This document shows positions 20,354 through 31,944 of a stretch of 64,000 nucleotides of DNA, in pieces. The notes under the pieces are model-generated. The model did no database searches. It was given only the letters and a program-made list of their open reading frames with translations, and was not told where the DNA came from. The DNA comes from Shewanella sp. c952 (GTDB lineage Bacteria; Pseudomonadota; Gammaproteobacteria; Enterobacterales; Shewanellaceae): positions 1-64,000 of the forward strand of contig NZ_BPEW01000015.1 of the NCBI RefSeq assembly GCF_019654975.1, written 5' to 3'. A program made the translations under genes and the position numbers. Within the stretch, counting starts at the first letter, position 1, and every line of letters starts with the position of its first letter.

Positions 20354-21895
20354 TTACCAGGTTTGGGTTTCTACGAACTTGTCCAAGCTAGCCTTCAACT
20401 CACCTTCGATGTCGGCATTATAGTTGCCAGTCTCGTTGATGGTCTTCATTAGGTCAGCATGTTCACTGTTCATGAAAGAGAGCAGAGACGCTTCGAAATC
20501 ACCAATCTTATTCATCGCAACACTCTTCAAGTAACCTTTCTCAGCTGCGAAAATAGACACAGACTGATCAGCGATACTCATTGGAGCATATTGCTTTTGC
20601 TTCATAAGTTCGGTAACACGCTCACCATGCTCAAGTTGAGCACGAGTTGCATCATCTAAGTCAGATGCAAACTGTGAGAACGCTGCAAGCTCTCGATACT
20701 GTGCAAGAGCGGTACGAATACCACCAGACAGTTTCTTGATGATCTTAGTCTGAGCCGCACCACCAACACGAGAAACCGAAATACCTGGGTTAACAGCAGG
20801 ACGTAGTCCAGAGTTAAACAGGTCAGTTTCAAGGAAGATTTGACCATCGGTAATCGAAATTACGTTAGTCGGTACGAATGCAGATACGTCACCAGCTTGA
20901 GTTTCAATAATTGGTAGAGCAGTCAAAGAACCAGTTTGGCCTTTAACTTCACCTTTAGTGAACTTCTCAACATACTCAGCGTTAACACGTGAAGAACGTT
21001 CTAACAGACGAGAGTGAAGATAGAATACATCACCTGGGTATGCTTCACGTCCTGGTGGACGTTTTAGCAACAATGAAATCTGACGGTAAGCAACTGCTTG
21101 CTTAGACAGATCATCATATACGATCAGTGAGTCTTCACCGCGGTCACGGAAATATTCACCCATTGTACAACCAGAGTATGGAGCCAAGTATTGCAGTGCA
21201 GCAGCTTCAGAAGCTGTAGCAACAACAACAATGGTGTTCGCCAAAGCGCCGTGCTCTTCAAGCTTGCGTACTACGTTAGCAATTGTAGAAGCCTTCTGGC
21301 CTACAGCTACGTATACACACTTAATGCCTGAGTCTTTTTGGTTGATAATTGCATCGATCGCAAGAGCGGTTTTACCGATCTGACGGTCACCAATGATCAA
21401 TTCACGCTGGCCACGACCGATTGGGATCATGGAGTCAACAGCTTTATAACCAGTTTGCACTGGTTGGTCTACTGACTTACGCTCAATTACACCTGGTGCA
21501 ATTACTTCAACAGGAGAGAAACCATCGCTATCGATAGGTCCTTTACCGTCAATTGGTTCACCTAGAGTGTTGACTACACGGCCTAAAAGACCACGGCCAA
21601 CAGGTACTTCCAAAATACGGCCTGTTGTTTTAACTTTGTCGCCTTCAGCCAAAGTGGCATAAGGGCCCATTACTACGGCACCGACAGAATCGCGTTCTAA
21701 GTTCAACGCGATTGCAAAACGGTTACCAGGCAGCTCGATCATTTCACCTTGCATCACGTCGGCTAGGCCGTGGATGCGGATGATGCCGTCACTTACTGCA
21801 ACGATAGTACCTTCGTTGCGAGCTTCACTAACGACTTCGAACTGCTCGATCCGCTGTTTAATCAGATCGCTGATTTCAGTGGAATTCAGTTGCAT
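20354..21895 (-). CDS. atpA: ATP synthase alpha subunit
   Basis: The non-catalytic nucleotide-binding F1 subunit. The start is the ATG at 21895 ([16 protein letters not shown], as in E. coli), preceded by GGGAGT. The P-loop is [11 protein letters not shown] and the alpha/beta signature is [14 protein letters not shown]. The length of 513 residues is standard. Confidence 0.97.
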   Translation of the reverse strand: MQLNSTEISDLIKQRIEQFEVVSEARNEGTIVAVSDGIIRIHGLADVMQGEMIELPGNRFAIALNLERDSVGAVVMGPYATLAEGDKVKTTGRILEVPVGRGLLGRVVNTLGEPIDGKGPIDSDGFSPVEVIAPGVIERKSVDQPVQTGYKAVDSMIPIGRGQRELIIGDRQIGKTALAIDAIINQKDSGIKCVYVAVGQKASTIANVVRKLEEHGALANTIVVVATASEAAALQYLAPYSGCTMGEYFRDRGEDSLIVYDDLSKQAVAYRQISLLLKRPPGREAYPGDVFYLHSRLLERSSRVNAEYVEKFTKGEVKGQTGSLTALPIIETQAGDVSAFVPTNVISITDGQIFLETDLFNSGLRPAVNPGISVSRVGGAAQTKIIKKLSGGIRTALAQYRELAAFSQFASDLDDATRAQLEHGERVTELMKQKQYAPMSIADQSVSIFAAEKGYLKSVAMNKIGDFEASLLSFMNSEHADLMKTINETGNYNADIEGELKASLDKFVETQTW

Positions 21896-21909
21896 GCTCA
21901 AACTCCCAA

Positions 21910-22443
21910 TTACGACTGCAGCGTATCAGACAGACGCGAAATTTTTCCGCGAACCGAGCCATCTATGACTAGGTCTCCTGCCGTGATAATTACACCAGCA
22001 ATAAGGCTGGCATCTATGCTGCAATTCAGCTTAACTTTGCGTGCTAGACGTTTCTCTAAAGAAGCGCTCATTTCCTGTTGTTGCTCAGAGGTAAGCTCTG
22101 TAGCTGAAACGACAAACGCTTCAACTTCTTTCGCATACTCGTGTTGCATCTCAACAAATAGTTGAGCAACAGCTGGTAGCACTACTAAACGACCGTTTTC
22201 AGCCATTACCTTTAACAGATTCTGAGCTTGCTCATTGATCTGCTCACCACAAACTCCAATAAAGAGTTCTGCAAGCTGACTACTGGCTAAAGAGCCAGAC
22301 AATAGAGGCTTCATAGTTTCGTTTTCACTAACTAATGCAGCAAAATTAAGCATTTCTACCCAATTTTCTATTGCGTTTTGTTCAAGAGCAAAGTCAAAAG
22401 CTGCCTTTGCGTAAGGACGAGCGATGGTGGTTATTTCAGCCAT
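21910..22443 (-). CDS. atpH: ATP synthase delta subunit
   Basis: The peripheral-stalk F1 subunit (OSCP type), 177 residues. It has the N-terminal helical bundle ([15 protein letters not shown]) and the family's C-terminal [28 protein letters not shown]-like strand, seen here across the last 35 residues. It is 14 bases from atpA. Confidence 0.95.
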   Translation of the reverse strand: MAEITTIARPYAKAAFDFALEQNAIENWVEMLNFAALVSENETMKPLLSGSLASSQLAELFIGVCGEQINEQAQNLLKVMAENGRLVVLPAVAQLFVEMQHEYAKEVEAFVVSATELTSEQQQEMSASLEKRLARKVKLNCSIDASLIAGVIITAGDLVIDGSVRGKISRLSDTLQS

Positions 22444-22459
22444 AACTCAAACTCCTTAT

Positions 22460-22930
22460 TTAAAGTTCAGCAACTAGTTTATTAACTATGTCACTGTGGG
22501 CGGCTTCATCAATCGAACGTTCAAGAATTTTTTCTGCGCCAGCAATAGCTAGTGCAGCAACTTGCTTACGCAAGTCTTCTTTTACGCGATTACGTTCAGC
22601 TTCAATTTCTGCTTGACCTTGAGCGATAATTTTAGCGCGCTCAGTGTCAGCTTCGGCTTTAGCTTCATCAACGATTTGAGCTTTGCGTTTGTTCGCAGAC
22701 TCAATAATTTCGTTAGCAGTCGCTTTTGCATCTTTTAGTTGGTCAGTGGCTTTCGCCTGTGCCAACTCAAGGTCTTTCACGGCACGGTCAGCATCGGCTA
22801 GACCGTCGGCAATCCTTTTTTGGCGTTCTTCGATGGCATTCATCAAAGGGGGCCAAACAAACTTCATGCAAAACCACACGAAGAGAATAAAGGCAACCGT
22901 CTGACCGAGTAGGGTAGCGTTGATATTCAC
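22460..22930 (-). CDS. atpF: ATP synthase b subunit
   Basis: The peripheral-stalk b subunit, 156 residues as in E. coli. One N-terminal membrane span ([23 protein letters not shown]) is followed by a long charged helix that dimerises and reaches F1. The first residues [10 protein letters not shown] are typical. Confidence 0.96.
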   Translation of the reverse strand: MNINATLLGQTVAFILFVWFCMKFVWPPLMNAIEERQKRIADGLADADRAVKDLELAQAKATDQLKDAKATANEIIESANKRKAQIVDEAKAEADTERAKIIAQGQAEIEAERNRVKEDLRKQVAALAIAGAEKILERSIDEAAHSDIVNKLVAEL

Positions 22931-22967
22931 AACAGCCTCCTATTAAGTTTAAAGACAGAAGCGTTTA

Positions 22968-23246
<279 letters not shown>

Positions 23247-23284
23247 TTATTAATGATTTAGTTTAAAAATTTCTACAGCAGTCC

Positions 23285-24082
<798 letters not shown>

Positions 24083-24091
24083 TCATCCCAC

Positions 24092-24475
24092 TTAACTTTG
24101 CTTGAAATATAAAGGAGCTGTCCAATGCACTACTAACGTTAAGGTGTAACAAACAAAAAGAGGCATAAAGCCGACTTCAATATTGATAAACACTAACGAA
24201 AACATTGCTATGGTTAACAGCATCTTTACCGCTTCCCCCCAGTAAAAAGTCTTAACAACTTTAGCTGCGGAGCTTGCTCCCGTATGGGAAAAAGCGAGGG
24301 TTGCGAATACAAAATTAGGGAGTACAGCAATAGCGCCACCTGCTAAAGCAGATAGTCCATACTGAGCTCCCCACAGAGCGAAAAAGAAAACTGAAACACT
24401 CCCAGCCAGCGCCGCCTGTATCAAAACCAATTTATAGGCTGACCATCGGCCACGTCGTGCTAAAACCTTGCTCAA
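24092..24475 (-). CDS. atpI: ATP synthase protein I
   Basis: A small four-helix membrane protein at the head of the atp operon, thought to help c-ring assembly and dispensable for activity. The 127 residues include GGAIAVLPNFVFATLAF, the AtpI signature. Its promoter must lie in 24476-24700 between it and parB. Confidence 0.93.
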   Translation of the reverse strand: MSKVLARRGRWSAYKLVLIQAALAGSVSVFFFALWGAQYGLSALAGGAIAVLPNFVFATLAFSHTGASSAAKVVKTFYWGEAVKMLLTIAMFSLVFINIEVGFMPLFVCYTLTLVVHWTAPLYFKQS

Positions 24476-24608
24476 TTTATCTTCTCCGCATTATCACTTC
24501 CTGTTTCGATGACCGGACTACATATATCCGTATAAACCCGAGGTACAAAAAGCTTGCGAAAGTATACCGTTTCAGTGTTTCAAAGCAAGTTTAACAGCTA
24601 GAAAAAGG

Positions 24609-24639
24609 AGACTTTTAGCGTGATCTACGCCAAAAGTCT
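24609..24639 (-). terminator. Strong hairpin between parB and atpI
   Basis: AGACTTTT (24609-24616) pairs with AAAAGTCT (24632-24639), and inside it GCGT pairs with ACGC. On the minus strand it is followed by CCTTTTTC, so it most likely ends the parAB transcript before the atp promoter. Confidence 0.65.
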
Positions 24640-24699
24640 AAAAGTGTAAGATTAACAGATGTCACAAAGTTACATAATATAGTGTTAACTTTGTTTTTT

Positions 24700-25587
24700 T
24701 TAGCGGATTTTGCTGATAATACCCTCTAATTCAGCCAAATTTTGATAGTTAATTACCATTTTCCCCTTACCTTTCTTATTGTGGGTAAGAGAAACTTTAG
24801 CACCTAGCCTCTCAATTAATTGGCTCTCAAGACGTACTACATCGTGATCTTTAGCTGGTTTTTCGACGATTTCAGTTTGGTTTAAGGTTTTATTAACTAA
24901 CCGTTCAGTTTCACGAACAGTTAATTCTTTCGAAACGACCAATCTTGCCAAATTTGTCTGCTCATCGCCTTCAATTGCGAGCAAAGCGCGACCATGTCCC
25001 ATGTCAATATCGCCATATTCCAACATGCGTTTTACAGGTTCATTAAGCCCGTTTAAACGCAGCAGATTGGATACTGTTGCACGAGATTTACCGACCGCGT
25101 CAGCAATTTGCTGATGAGTAAGCTCAAACTCTTCAATCAAACGATTTAAAGCAATCGCTTCTTCCATAGCATTAAGGTCTTCACGTTGAATGTTCTCAAT
25201 CAACGCAATAGCCACAGCGGCTTCGTCAGGGACTTGCTTAACAATACATGGGATCTTGCTTAGCCCAGCTAATTGAGATGCGCGCCAGCGACGCTCACCG
25301 GCAATAATTTCATATCCTTCAGCAGAAACCTTACGTACAACAATTGGCTGAATCACCCCTTGTGCTCGAATAGACTCAGCGAGTTCTTCAAGCGCTTCGG
25401 TAGACATATCCTTTCGTGGCTGATACTTACCCGGCCGCAATCTGTCTATATCTAATGTGATTAGATCATCATTTTTTATATCTTGCTCGCCTTCAGTGGT
25501 CTTAGGCTCTAATCTTTTACTGGCTGCATGGCTAGTACTCAAAAGTGCGTCAAGCCCTTTACCTAAGCCTCTTTTCTTCAATGTCAT
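24700..25587 (-). CDS. parB: Chromosome-partitioning protein ParB
   Basis: A CTP-dependent DNA clamp that loads at parS and spreads. The 295 residues comprise an N-terminal ParA-contact tail (KKRGLGKGLDALL), the ParB/Srx nucleotide domain with PGKYQPRKDM and IAGERRWRASQ, the HTH QQIADAVGKSRATVSNLLRL, and a C-terminal dimerisation domain. Its likely binding sites are the parS motifs at 38643, 48984, 56557, 57976 and 61015. It is co-transcribed with parA, 9 bases apart. Confidence 0.96.
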   Translation of the reverse strand: MTLKKRGLGKGLDALLSTSHAASKRLEPKTTEGEQDIKNDDLITLDIDRLRPGKYQPRKDMSTEALEELAESIRAQGVIQPIVVRKVSAEGYEIIAGERRWRASQLAGLSKIPCIVKQVPDEAAVAIALIENIQREDLNAMEEAIALNRLIEEFELTHQQIADAVGKSRATVSNLLRLNGLNEPVKRMLEYGDIDMGHGRALLAIEGDEQTNLARLVVSKELTVRETERLVNKTLNQTEIVEKPAKDHDVVRLESQLIERLGAKVSLTHNKKGKGKMVINYQNLAELEGIISKIR

Positions 25588-25596
25588 CTCTATTCC

Positions 25597-26385
25597 TTAG
25601 TCTTGCTCAGCCAGATCTAATTGCTCTGCACGGCGGATAATTTCCCCAGCCAATGCGAGGTAGGCTTTTGCTCCCGCGCTCGATTTGTCGTAATACATCG
25701 CTGGCGCTCCAAAACTTGGCGCTTCAGCAAGTCGAACATTCCTTGGGATCACAGTACGGTAAACTTTCTCACCAAAATGTTGCTTCAATTGATCAGACAC
25801 ATCATTAGATAATCGATTACGCGGATCGTACATAGTACGTAAGATCCCTTCGATATGCAGACCAGGATTAACCATAGAGCCTAACTTGCTGATGGTATCC
25901 ATCAATGCCGTTAAACCTTCTAAGGCATAATATTCACACTGCATCGGCACTAATACTGAATCCGCTGCAGACATGGCATTAACGGTCAACATATTGAGTG
26001 ATGGTGGGCAATCAATAAAGATAAAATCATAATCATCTTTAATAGGTGCGAGTGCATTACGCAGACGGATCTCTCTGGCGAAAAACTCCATCAACTTAAT
26101 TTCAGCTGCAGTAACATCGCCGTTACCCGCAATAAGATCGTATTTTCCGTTTGTATCTCGGCAAACAACTTCTTCGAAAGACTTCTCTTCAACCAGCAGT
26201 TCATAGGCGGTATTTTCGACTTCATATTTGTCGATACCACTGCCCATAGTCGCATTACCTTGCGGATCGAGATCGATCAACAGCACTCGACGTTTGGTTG
26301 CTGCTAATGAAGCTGCAAGATTTACACAAGTCGTTGTTTTTCCGACGCCACCTTTTTGGTTGGCTACGGCAATTACTTTACCCAC
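25597..26385 (-). CDS. parA: Chromosome-partitioning ATPase ParA (Soj)
   Basis: A Walker-type ATPase that moves the ParB-parS complex. The deviant Walker A is KGGVGKTTTCVNLA with both lysines, followed by IDLDPQGNATMGSG and the FIFIDCPPSLNML Walker B. At 262 residues without an N-terminal HTH it is the chromosomal type rather than the long plasmid type. It lies between rsmG and parB, the usual order near oriC. Confidence 0.96.
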   Translation of the reverse strand: MGKVIAVANQKGGVGKTTTCVNLAASLAATKRRVLLIDLDPQGNATMGSGIDKYEVENTAYELLVEEKSFEEVVCRDTNGKYDLIAGNGDVTAAEIKLMEFFAREIRLRNALAPIKDDYDFIFIDCPPSLNMLTVNAMSAADSVLVPMQCEYYALEGLTALMDTISKLGSMVNPGLHIEGILRTMYDPRNRLSNDVSDQLKQHFGEKVYRTVIPRNVRLAEAPSFGAPAMYYDKSSAGAKAYLALAGEIIRRAEQLDLAEQD

Positions 26386-26615
26386 AATATCACCCTGTAA
26401 GTCACTTTTATTATGTTCCGGCCCTCTCTCATTGGCGGTGCTAAAAATGAGGGGGAAATTAGCGCATATACTGTTACCAAATTGCTTGAAGCGCTGAAAG
26501 AATGCAACTGTTCAGTACGCTTTATCTGCATTGCGCCAAGTTTTATGGCGCGAATAAACAACTTAATTCAATGCAGCAAGCAGGTATATGACCGGTTTGG
26601 CCATACACATTTTAA

Positions 26616-27239
26616 TTAATCTTGTTTCACCACACGCAATAAATGGCGTTGCTCATCTAGCTTTGGAACCACAAGCTCTATGGTGTCAGTCACAACAAAA
26701 CCTTCAGGCATGTTTGCCATCTCATCATCGCTCAACTGGCCTTTTAAGGCATAAAAACAGCCATCAGCCTTTGGCAAATGGTGACACCATTGCAGCATAT
26801 CTTGAATAGAGGCAAACGCTCGGCTCAATACACCATCGAATAACTCTTCAGGTTGATAAGCTTCAACGCGGCTTTCAATCGATGAAATGTTGTTGATCCC
26901 AAGTTCAAATTGAACCTGTTTTTGAAAACGGATCCTTTTGCCCAAGCTATCGAGTAGCACAAACTCTTTGTCTGGGTTTAAGATCGCTAATGGGATCCCA
27001 GGTAAACCTGGACCGGTACCAACATCAATAAAACGTGAGCCTTTAAGATGTGGCGATACCACTAAGCTGTCCATGATGTGGCGTATTAGCATCTGCTCAG
27101 GATCACGTACAGAAGTCAGGTTAAATGCCTTATTCCACTTATTTAGCATGCCAACAAAGTCAACAAGTTGCTTTTTTTGCTGCTCGCTAGCATCTAGGCC
27201 AACTTCAGCCATATATTCATTTAACTGGGCAAATAACAC
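26616..27239 (-). CDS. rsmG: 16S rRNA m7G527 methyltransferase
   Basis: RsmG (GidB) methylates G527 of 16S rRNA using SAM. I placed the start at a GTG (27239, giving [14 protein letters not shown]) because it has GAGG upstream and matches the family's length of about 207 residues; a frame to 27269 adds only 10 atypical codons. The SAM site is [17 protein letters not shown], followed by [16 protein letters not shown]. It follows mnmG as in most proteobacteria. Confidence 0.94.
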   Translation of the reverse strand: MLFAQLNEYMAEVGLDASEQQKKQLVDFVGMLNKWNKAFNLTSVRDPEQMLIRHIMDSLVVSPHLKGSRFIDVGTGPGLPGIPLAILNPDKEFVLLDSLGKRIRFQKQVQFELGINNISSIESRVEAYQPEELFDGVLSRAFASIQDMLQWCHHLPKADGCFYALKGQLSDDEMANMPEGFVVTDTIELVVPKLDEQRHLLRVVKQD

Positions 27240-27303
27240 TAGTCGTGTCCTCGAAACAAAGTAAATCAAATAATCTTAAGTATTATGAAGCGCCGAAAAG
27301 ATG

Positions 27304-27328
27304 AAAGGAAGCCTCAAAGCTTCCCTTT
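27304..27328 (-). terminator. Weak hairpin between mnmG and rsmG
   Basis: GGAAGC and GCTTCC form a 6-bp stem followed on the minus strand by TTTCATCTTTT. It may attenuate transcription from mnmG into rsmG. Confidence 0.4.
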
Positions 27329-27358
27329 ATCGTGCATAACAGCGTTATATTGCGTTAT

Positions 27359-29248
27359 TTAGGCGCTTTTTCTCAATAAACCGCGTTTTTTCAAATGAAC
27401 CAGCAAAATAGAGATTGCCGCAGGTGTCATACCTGAGATACGGGAAGCTTGGCCAACCGTTTCAGGCTTGTGCTCATTCATCTTAGCTATCACTTCATTC
27501 GACAGTCCCGGAACCTCTTGATAATCAAGATCCAAAGGTAAACCAGTTGTCTCATGACGAATCGCTTTATCGATCTCATCTTGTTGACGTTGGATATAAC
27601 CAGAATATTTCACCTGGATCTGCACTTGCTCGGCAGCACGTTGATCCTCAATACCTGGGCCAAAACCATCAATAGACATCAATGTTGGGTAATCCATTTC
27701 TGGACGACGCAGAAGATCTTCAAAGGTTGCTTCGCGTGCAATAGGTGTTTTTAGATGTGGATTTAACACATCTACAAGTGGTGATTTAGGGTGGATCCAC
27801 TGGCCGCGCAAACGCTGCAATTCAGTTTCGATCGACTCCATTTTCTCACTAAATTTAGCCCAACGTTCATCGTCAACCAGACCTAACTCGCGGCCCTTCT
27901 CCGTAAGACGTAGATCAGCATTGTCTTCACGAAGCAGTAAGCGGTATTCCGCACGACTAGTGAACATTCGATAAGGTTCTTTAGTCCCTAAAGTTGATAA
28001 GTCGTCAACTAACACGCCAAGATAAGCTTGATCACGGCGTGGGCACCAAGTCTCTTTTCCTTGCACTTGCAATGATGCGTTCATGCCGGCCAATAAACCT
28101 TGAGCACCGGCTTCTTCATAGCCTGTTGTGCCGTTGATCTGTCCTGCAAAGAACAAACCATTGATGGTTTTGGTTTCGAGTGAATTTTTCAGATCTCGCG
28201 GATCAAAATAATCATACTCAATCGCATAACCCGGACGCATGATCTCAGCATTTTCCATGCCTTTGATCGAACGAACTAAATTTAATTGCACATCGAAAGG
28301 CAAACTGGTTGAAATACCATTTGGATAGATCTCTGTAGTATTTAAGCCTTCAGGCTCAATAAAGATCTGATGTGAATCTTTGTCTGCAAAACGGTTAATC
28401 TTATCTTCGATAGAAGGGCAGTAGCGTGGGCCAATGCCTTCGATTACACCTGAGTACATCGGGCTACGATCGAGTCCTGCACGAATAATATCGTGAGTAC
28501 GTTCGTTGGTATGGGTGATATGACATGAAACCTGATCAGGATGTTGGCTAACATCGCCAATAAACGACATAACGGGAAGGGGATCGTCACCTTTTTGCTC
28601 TGTCATTTTAGAAAAATCAATGGTATTGGCATCGATGCGAGGTGGTGTACCGGTTTTTAGTCGACCAACACGGATCGGTAATTCTCGTAAACGATGGGCG
28701 AGGGCAATAGCTGGCGGATCACCTGCTCTACCGCCGCTGTAATTCTCTAAGCCAATATGGATCTTGCCGCTTAAAAATGTACCAGTAGTTAGCACAACTG
28801 CTGGTGCTTCGAAAGCTAGACCCATTTGAGTCACTACGCCAACCACCGTTTCGTTTTCAACAACAAGATCGTCTACCGCTTGCTGAAAAATACGTAAGTT
28901 CGGTTGGTGCTGTAAAATCTCTTGGATCTTGTGTCGGTACAGTGCTCTATCTGCTTGAGCACGAGTAGCACGCACCGCAGGGCCTTTGCTTGAGTTCAAT
29001 GTTCTAAACTGAATGCCTGCGTAGTCGGTGGCAATTGCCATTGCTCCGCCTAAGGCGTCAATTTCTTTAACCAGGTGTCCTTTGCCTATGCCGCCGATAG
29101 CTGGATTACAGGACATCTGTCCTAAAGTATCTATGTTATGGGTTAGCAAAAGTGTTTTGGAGCCCATTCTGGCAGAAGCTAACGCCGCTTCTGTTCCAGC
29201 ATGACCACCACCAACAACGATTACATCAAACCGTTCATGAAAATGCAT
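27359..29248 (-). CDS. mnmG: tRNA uridine-5-carboxymethylaminomethyl modification enzyme MnmG
   Basis: The FAD-dependent partner of MnmE in making cmnm5U34 in tRNA, 629 residues. The FAD site is [19 protein letters not shown], the family signature is [12 protein letters not shown], and the C-terminal helical MnmE-binding domain ends in [11 protein letters not shown]. It lies beside oriC and is transcribed away from it, exactly as gidA is in E. coli. Confidence 0.97.
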   Translation of the reverse strand: MHFHERFDVIVVGGGHAGTEAALASARMGSKTLLLTHNIDTLGQMSCNPAIGGIGKGHLVKEIDALGGAMAIATDYAGIQFRTLNSSKGPAVRATRAQADRALYRHKIQEILQHQPNLRIFQQAVDDLVVENETVVGVVTQMGLAFEAPAVVLTTGTFLSGKIHIGLENYSGGRAGDPPAIALAHRLRELPIRVGRLKTGTPPRIDANTIDFSKMTEQKGDDPLPVMSFIGDVSQHPDQVSCHITHTNERTHDIIRAGLDRSPMYSGVIEGIGPRYCPSIEDKINRFADKDSHQIFIEPEGLNTTEIYPNGISTSLPFDVQLNLVRSIKGMENAEIMRPGYAIEYDYFDPRDLKNSLETKTINGLFFAGQINGTTGYEEAGAQGLLAGMNASLQVQGKETWCPRRDQAYLGVLVDDLSTLGTKEPYRMFTSRAEYRLLLREDNADLRLTEKGRELGLVDDERWAKFSEKMESIETELQRLRGQWIHPKSPLVDVLNPHLKTPIAREATFEDLLRRPEMDYPTLMSIDGFGPGIEDQRAAEQVQIQVKYSGYIQRQQDEIDKAIRHETTGLPLDLDYQEVPGLSNEVIAKMNEHKPETVGQASRISGMTPAAISILLVHLKKRGLLRKSA

Positions 29249-29428
29249 TCGACAGCCTTCGATTGGTAAAAGGATAAAAAACCTGTTTCTGAGCCGGTTA
29301 TTTTAGCATTTGCTTTGCCGAAGGTGAACGATCTATTTTGCCTGTTTTGATCAAACCGATCTGCTTAATAGATCTTAAGATCTTTAAATAGATCTCTTAT
29401 TATGTTTACTATTAGGATCGCCTTTTTC

Positions 29429-29437
29429 GGTGGATAA
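29429..29437 (-). promoter_or_regulatory. DnaA box, R1 equivalent
   Basis: GGTGGATAA differs at one base from the perfect TGTGGATAA. It follows ATTAGGATCGC just as R1 does in E. coli. Confidence 0.75.
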
Positions 29438-29532
29438 CCTTATTTTCCTATTAAAATCATAAATTAACGCGTGATCAAACCTGTGATCTGATCGCGATCT
29501 AACTGGCGTAAGCTTGGGGATAGATCGGCTAG

Positions 29533-29541
29533 TTATCCACA
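29533..29541 (+). promoter_or_regulatory. DnaA box, R4 equivalent
   Basis: A perfect TTATCCACA in the context AGTTATCCACAAGGTGGATC, resembling E. coli R4. Confidence 0.9.
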
Positions 29542-29605
29542 AGGTGGATCATTGAGCAGATCGGGTGTGAATTAATACAGGGTTTGATCAGATCAAAATA
29601 ATAGC

Positions 29606-29614
29606 TTATCCACA
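29606..29614 (+). promoter_or_regulatory. DnaA box upstream of mioC
   Basis: A perfect TTATCCACA, paired with an inverted perfect box 25 bases away, in the mioC promoter region where E. coli also has DnaA control. Confidence 0.9.
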
Positions 29615-29638
29615 TATTTATACTTTTAAACTCTAATA

Positions 29639-29647
29639 TGTGGATAA
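29639..29647 (-). promoter_or_regulatory. DnaA box upstream of mioC (inverted)
   Basis: A perfect TGTGGATAA, the inverse partner of the box at 29606. The two form CTTATCCACATAT...ATATGTGGATAAG. Confidence 0.9.
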
Positions 29648-29708
29648 GTTCGATCTAAACTGTGCATTCTTCGAAAGTTAATAGATAAAAACGATCAACA
29701 AAAGGATC

Positions 29709-30149
29709 TTAAAGTTGATCTTGCCAAGTGCTTAGCCAAGCCAATGCAGGTTCTTCTGGAATTGGATCGTATTGCACATCGATCTGGATCTTATCCACAA
29801 AAACTTGTGCACCGCATAAGCTCAGTGCATCCACCAGCTTTTCTGGTCCCTGACAAAAAGTATCGTAGCTGGAGTCACCAATTGCGCACAATGTAAATTT
29901 GGTTGCTGCCAGATCGGGTTTTCTAGCTAAGATCTCGTCCAGAAAAGGCACTATATTGTCTGGAAGATCACCTGCTCCATGAGTAGAAGAGGCGATCAAC
30001 CACAGCGAATTAGGGTCAAGATCATCAAGATTAGGGGTCAAATGTATGCGAGTTTCATGGCCTAGATCGATCAATTGGTCTGATAATTCATCGGCTACGT
30101 ACTCTGCACTACCCAAAGTTGTGCCCACTAATAGTTCTATTTTTGCCAT
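29709..30149 (-). CDS. mioC: MioC flavodoxin
   Basis: An FMN-binding flavodoxin of 146 residues beside oriC. The phosphate-binding loop is VGTTLGSAEYVADEL, and ASSTHGAGDLPDN and CAIGDSSYDTFCQG form the isoalloxazine loops. MioC has been linked to biotin synthase electron supply in E. coli. It is transcribed toward oriC, as in E. coli. Confidence 0.93.
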   Translation of the reverse strand: MAKIELLVGTTLGSAEYVADELSDQLIDLGHETRIHLTPNLDDLDPNSLWLIASSTHGAGDLPDNIVPFLDEILARKPDLAATKFTLCAIGDSSYDTFCQGPEKLVDALSLCGAQVFVDKIQIDVQYDPIPEEPALAWLSTWQDQL

Positions 30150-30423
30150 TTTACTTCCTAAATTAAGCCAACTTTAACAACGTTTATGTAGTGCATGATA
30201 GGTGAAAAGTGGTCTTCAAGCTAAGTGATATTAACCATTTAATGTGTAAATTTGAGCTGGATTACAACTGTTTTCTAGTCAAAATATCTGGGTCTCAGCT
30301 ATCGAACTTCAACGTAATGACAGCTTGTGTTCTAGTACATTACTGATAGCTTATGGTGTCATAACAAAAACATAACAATTGAAGGCTTTATAGTTAAGTC
30401 TATCAATAATAAAGAGTATTAAT

Positions 30424-31839
30424 ATGACGTTAGCTTCTGTAACAGGTCAGTTTGCCGACATGGCTTGGGGACCACACATGCTGGTGCTACTGGTCGGTGG
30501 TGGTCTTTTCTTCCTTATCTATTCACGTTTTGTCCCCTTCAGATATATAGGGCATGCCATTGCTATTTTGCGTGGAAAGCACCCCGATAAAGGCGCTCAG
30601 GGGCAAATTAGCCATGCTGGTGCGCTCTCCAGTGCTATGGCTGGAACGGTCGGAATGGGCAATATTGGTAGTGTGGCTGTAGCAATTATGGTCGGTGGTC
30701 CAGGAGCTATTTTTTGGATGTGGATCAGTGCGATAGTCGGGATGGCAACTAAGTTTTTCACCTGCACCTTAGCCATTATGTACCGTGGTAAAGATGAAAA
30801 TGGCCAACTGCAAGGTGGACCCATGTACATCATTACCGAGGGCTTAGGCCCTAAGTGGCGCTTTCTTGCGGTGTTCTTTTGTCTGGTGGGGTTAGTGGGT
30901 AACTTTCCACTATTTAATACTAATCAATTAGTACAGATCTTAAGAGAATGGCTAGTGATCAAACCCGGCTTTTATAGTGCAGATCAAAATACATTTTGGC
31001 TCGATTTTAGTATGGGGATCGTCGTTATGCTGCTGGTAGGTAGCGTGATTTTAGGCGGAATAAAGCGTATAGCCAGTGTTGCGCAAAGTGTGGTGCCAAC
31101 AATGATCTTTATTTATATGGGCTGCGCGCTATACGTGATTGGTAGTCATATTAGTGAGATCCCAGGGTATTTCAGCTTGATTGTTACTGAAGCTTTCTCG
31201 CTTGATTCTGTCGGCGGGGGGATCTTAGGCACCATGTTAATAGGTATTCGCCGTGCTGCATTTTCTAATGAAGCGGGGATCGGAACTGAGGTGATGGCAC
31301 ACGGCAGTGCTAAAACCAACGAGCCAGTAAAAGAGGGGCTGGTTGCCATGTTAGGCCCTGCAATTGACACCTTGTTAGTTTGTACTGCAACCGCAATGAT
31401 TATTTTAATTTCTGGAGTGTGGCAAGGCAGTGAAGCTGCAGGAGTTAATCTGTCGGCACAAGCTTTTGAGTTAACCATGCCTGGCGTGGGTCCATATCTA
31501 CTTATCTTGTGTGTTTTCTTCTTTAGTATTAGCACTATATTCACTCAAGCATTTTATGGCGGTCAGTGTTTTAGTTTTCTATTTGGCGCCAAAAGGCTAC
31601 GTAAATATCAGTATGTATACCTGCTGACTATACTATTTGCTGCTACGGCGACTTTAGATGAGATCATTAACCTTATCGACGGAGCGTACGCATTAATGGC
31701 TATCCCGACCATGGTATCGGCCTTGTTATTGGCGCCAAAAGTTAAGGCAGCAGCCGATGACTATTTTGGCCGATTAAAGCAAAAGCAGCATACGGATATG
31801 ACAGTACTTGGGAATATATCTGAAAAAGAGGGCGGTTAA
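30424..31839 (+). CDS. AGCS-family alanine/glycine:cation symporter
   Basis: A sodium- (or proton-) coupled amino-acid symporter with about ten membrane spans in 471 residues. The family motifs are GTVGMGNIGSVAVAIMVGGPGAIFWMWISA near residue 75 and RRAAFSNEAGIGTEVMAHG near 280. Alanine and glycine are the usual substrates. It is monocistronic with a strong terminator. I looked for a glycine riboswitch upstream and saw none. Confidence 0.92.
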   Translation: MTLASVTGQFADMAWGPHMLVLLVGGGLFFLIYSRFVPFRYIGHAIAILRGKHPDKGAQGQISHAGALSSAMAGTVGMGNIGSVAVAIMVGGPGAIFWMWISAIVGMATKFFTCTLAIMYRGKDENGQLQGGPMYIITEGLGPKWRFLAVFFCLVGLVGNFPLFNTNQLVQILREWLVIKPGFYSADQNTFWLDFSMGIVVMLLVGSVILGGIKRIASVAQSVVPTMIFIYMGCALYVIGSHISEIPGYFSLIVTEAFSLDSVGGGILGTMLIGIRRAAFSNEAGIGTEVMAHGSAKTNEPVKEGLVAMLGPAIDTLLVCTATAMIILISGVWQGSEAAGVNLSAQAFELTMPGVGPYLLILCVFFFSISTIFTQAFYGGQCFSFLFGAKRLRKYQYVYLLTILFAATATLDEIINLIDGAYALMAIPTMVSALLLAPKVKAAADDYFGRLKQKQHTDMTVLGNISEKEGG

Positions 31840-31858
31840 CTCGCTTGTCGTTTTAAGC

Positions 31859-31889
31859 AAAAAGGCTCTGCCATAAGCAGAGCCTTTTT
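31859..31889 (+). terminator. Terminator of the AGCS symporter gene
   Basis: GGCTCTGC and GCAGAGCC arms around a short loop are flanked by A5 and T5, 20 bases after the stop. Confidence 0.92.
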
Positions 31890-31944
31890 GTAGTTAATTT
31901 GTTGTTCATAAATGAGCGACAGACACTCATTATCTGTCGGTAAA

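Larger units (their letters stand above)
29325..29660. other. oriC: Chromosomal replication origin oriC
   Basis: The 460-bp gap between mnmG and mioC has the E. coli oriC plan. An AT-rich unwinding region contains GATCTATTTTGCC (29330) and GATCTCTTATTAT (29391), the latter 12/13 identical to the E. coli right 13-mer. ATTAGGATCGC with a DnaA box follows, then a second strong box, and about 18 GATC sites fall in about 390 bases. Four good DnaA boxes are listed separately. The position between mnmG and mioC is the conserved gammaproteobacterial one. Confidence 0.95.

Noticed and set aside
20981-20996. GTTAACACGTGAAGAA in atpA as a parS site
   Set aside because: It shares CACGTG but the flanking half-sites do not match TGTTNC/GNAACA.
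21896-21901. Longer starts by TTG codons for atpA, atpE, dnaN, pstC and the TonB receptor
   Set aside because: In each case an ATG a few codons later has the better ribosome-binding site and matches the family start.
26413-26619. 68-codon plus-strand open frame between parA and rsmG
   Set aside because: No ribosome-binding site, no family, and it overlaps the rsmG end; probably chance in the intergenic region.
30150-30423. Possible glycine riboswitch before the AGCS symporter
   Set aside because: I could not find the paired aptamer motifs; the region looks like an ordinary promoter.
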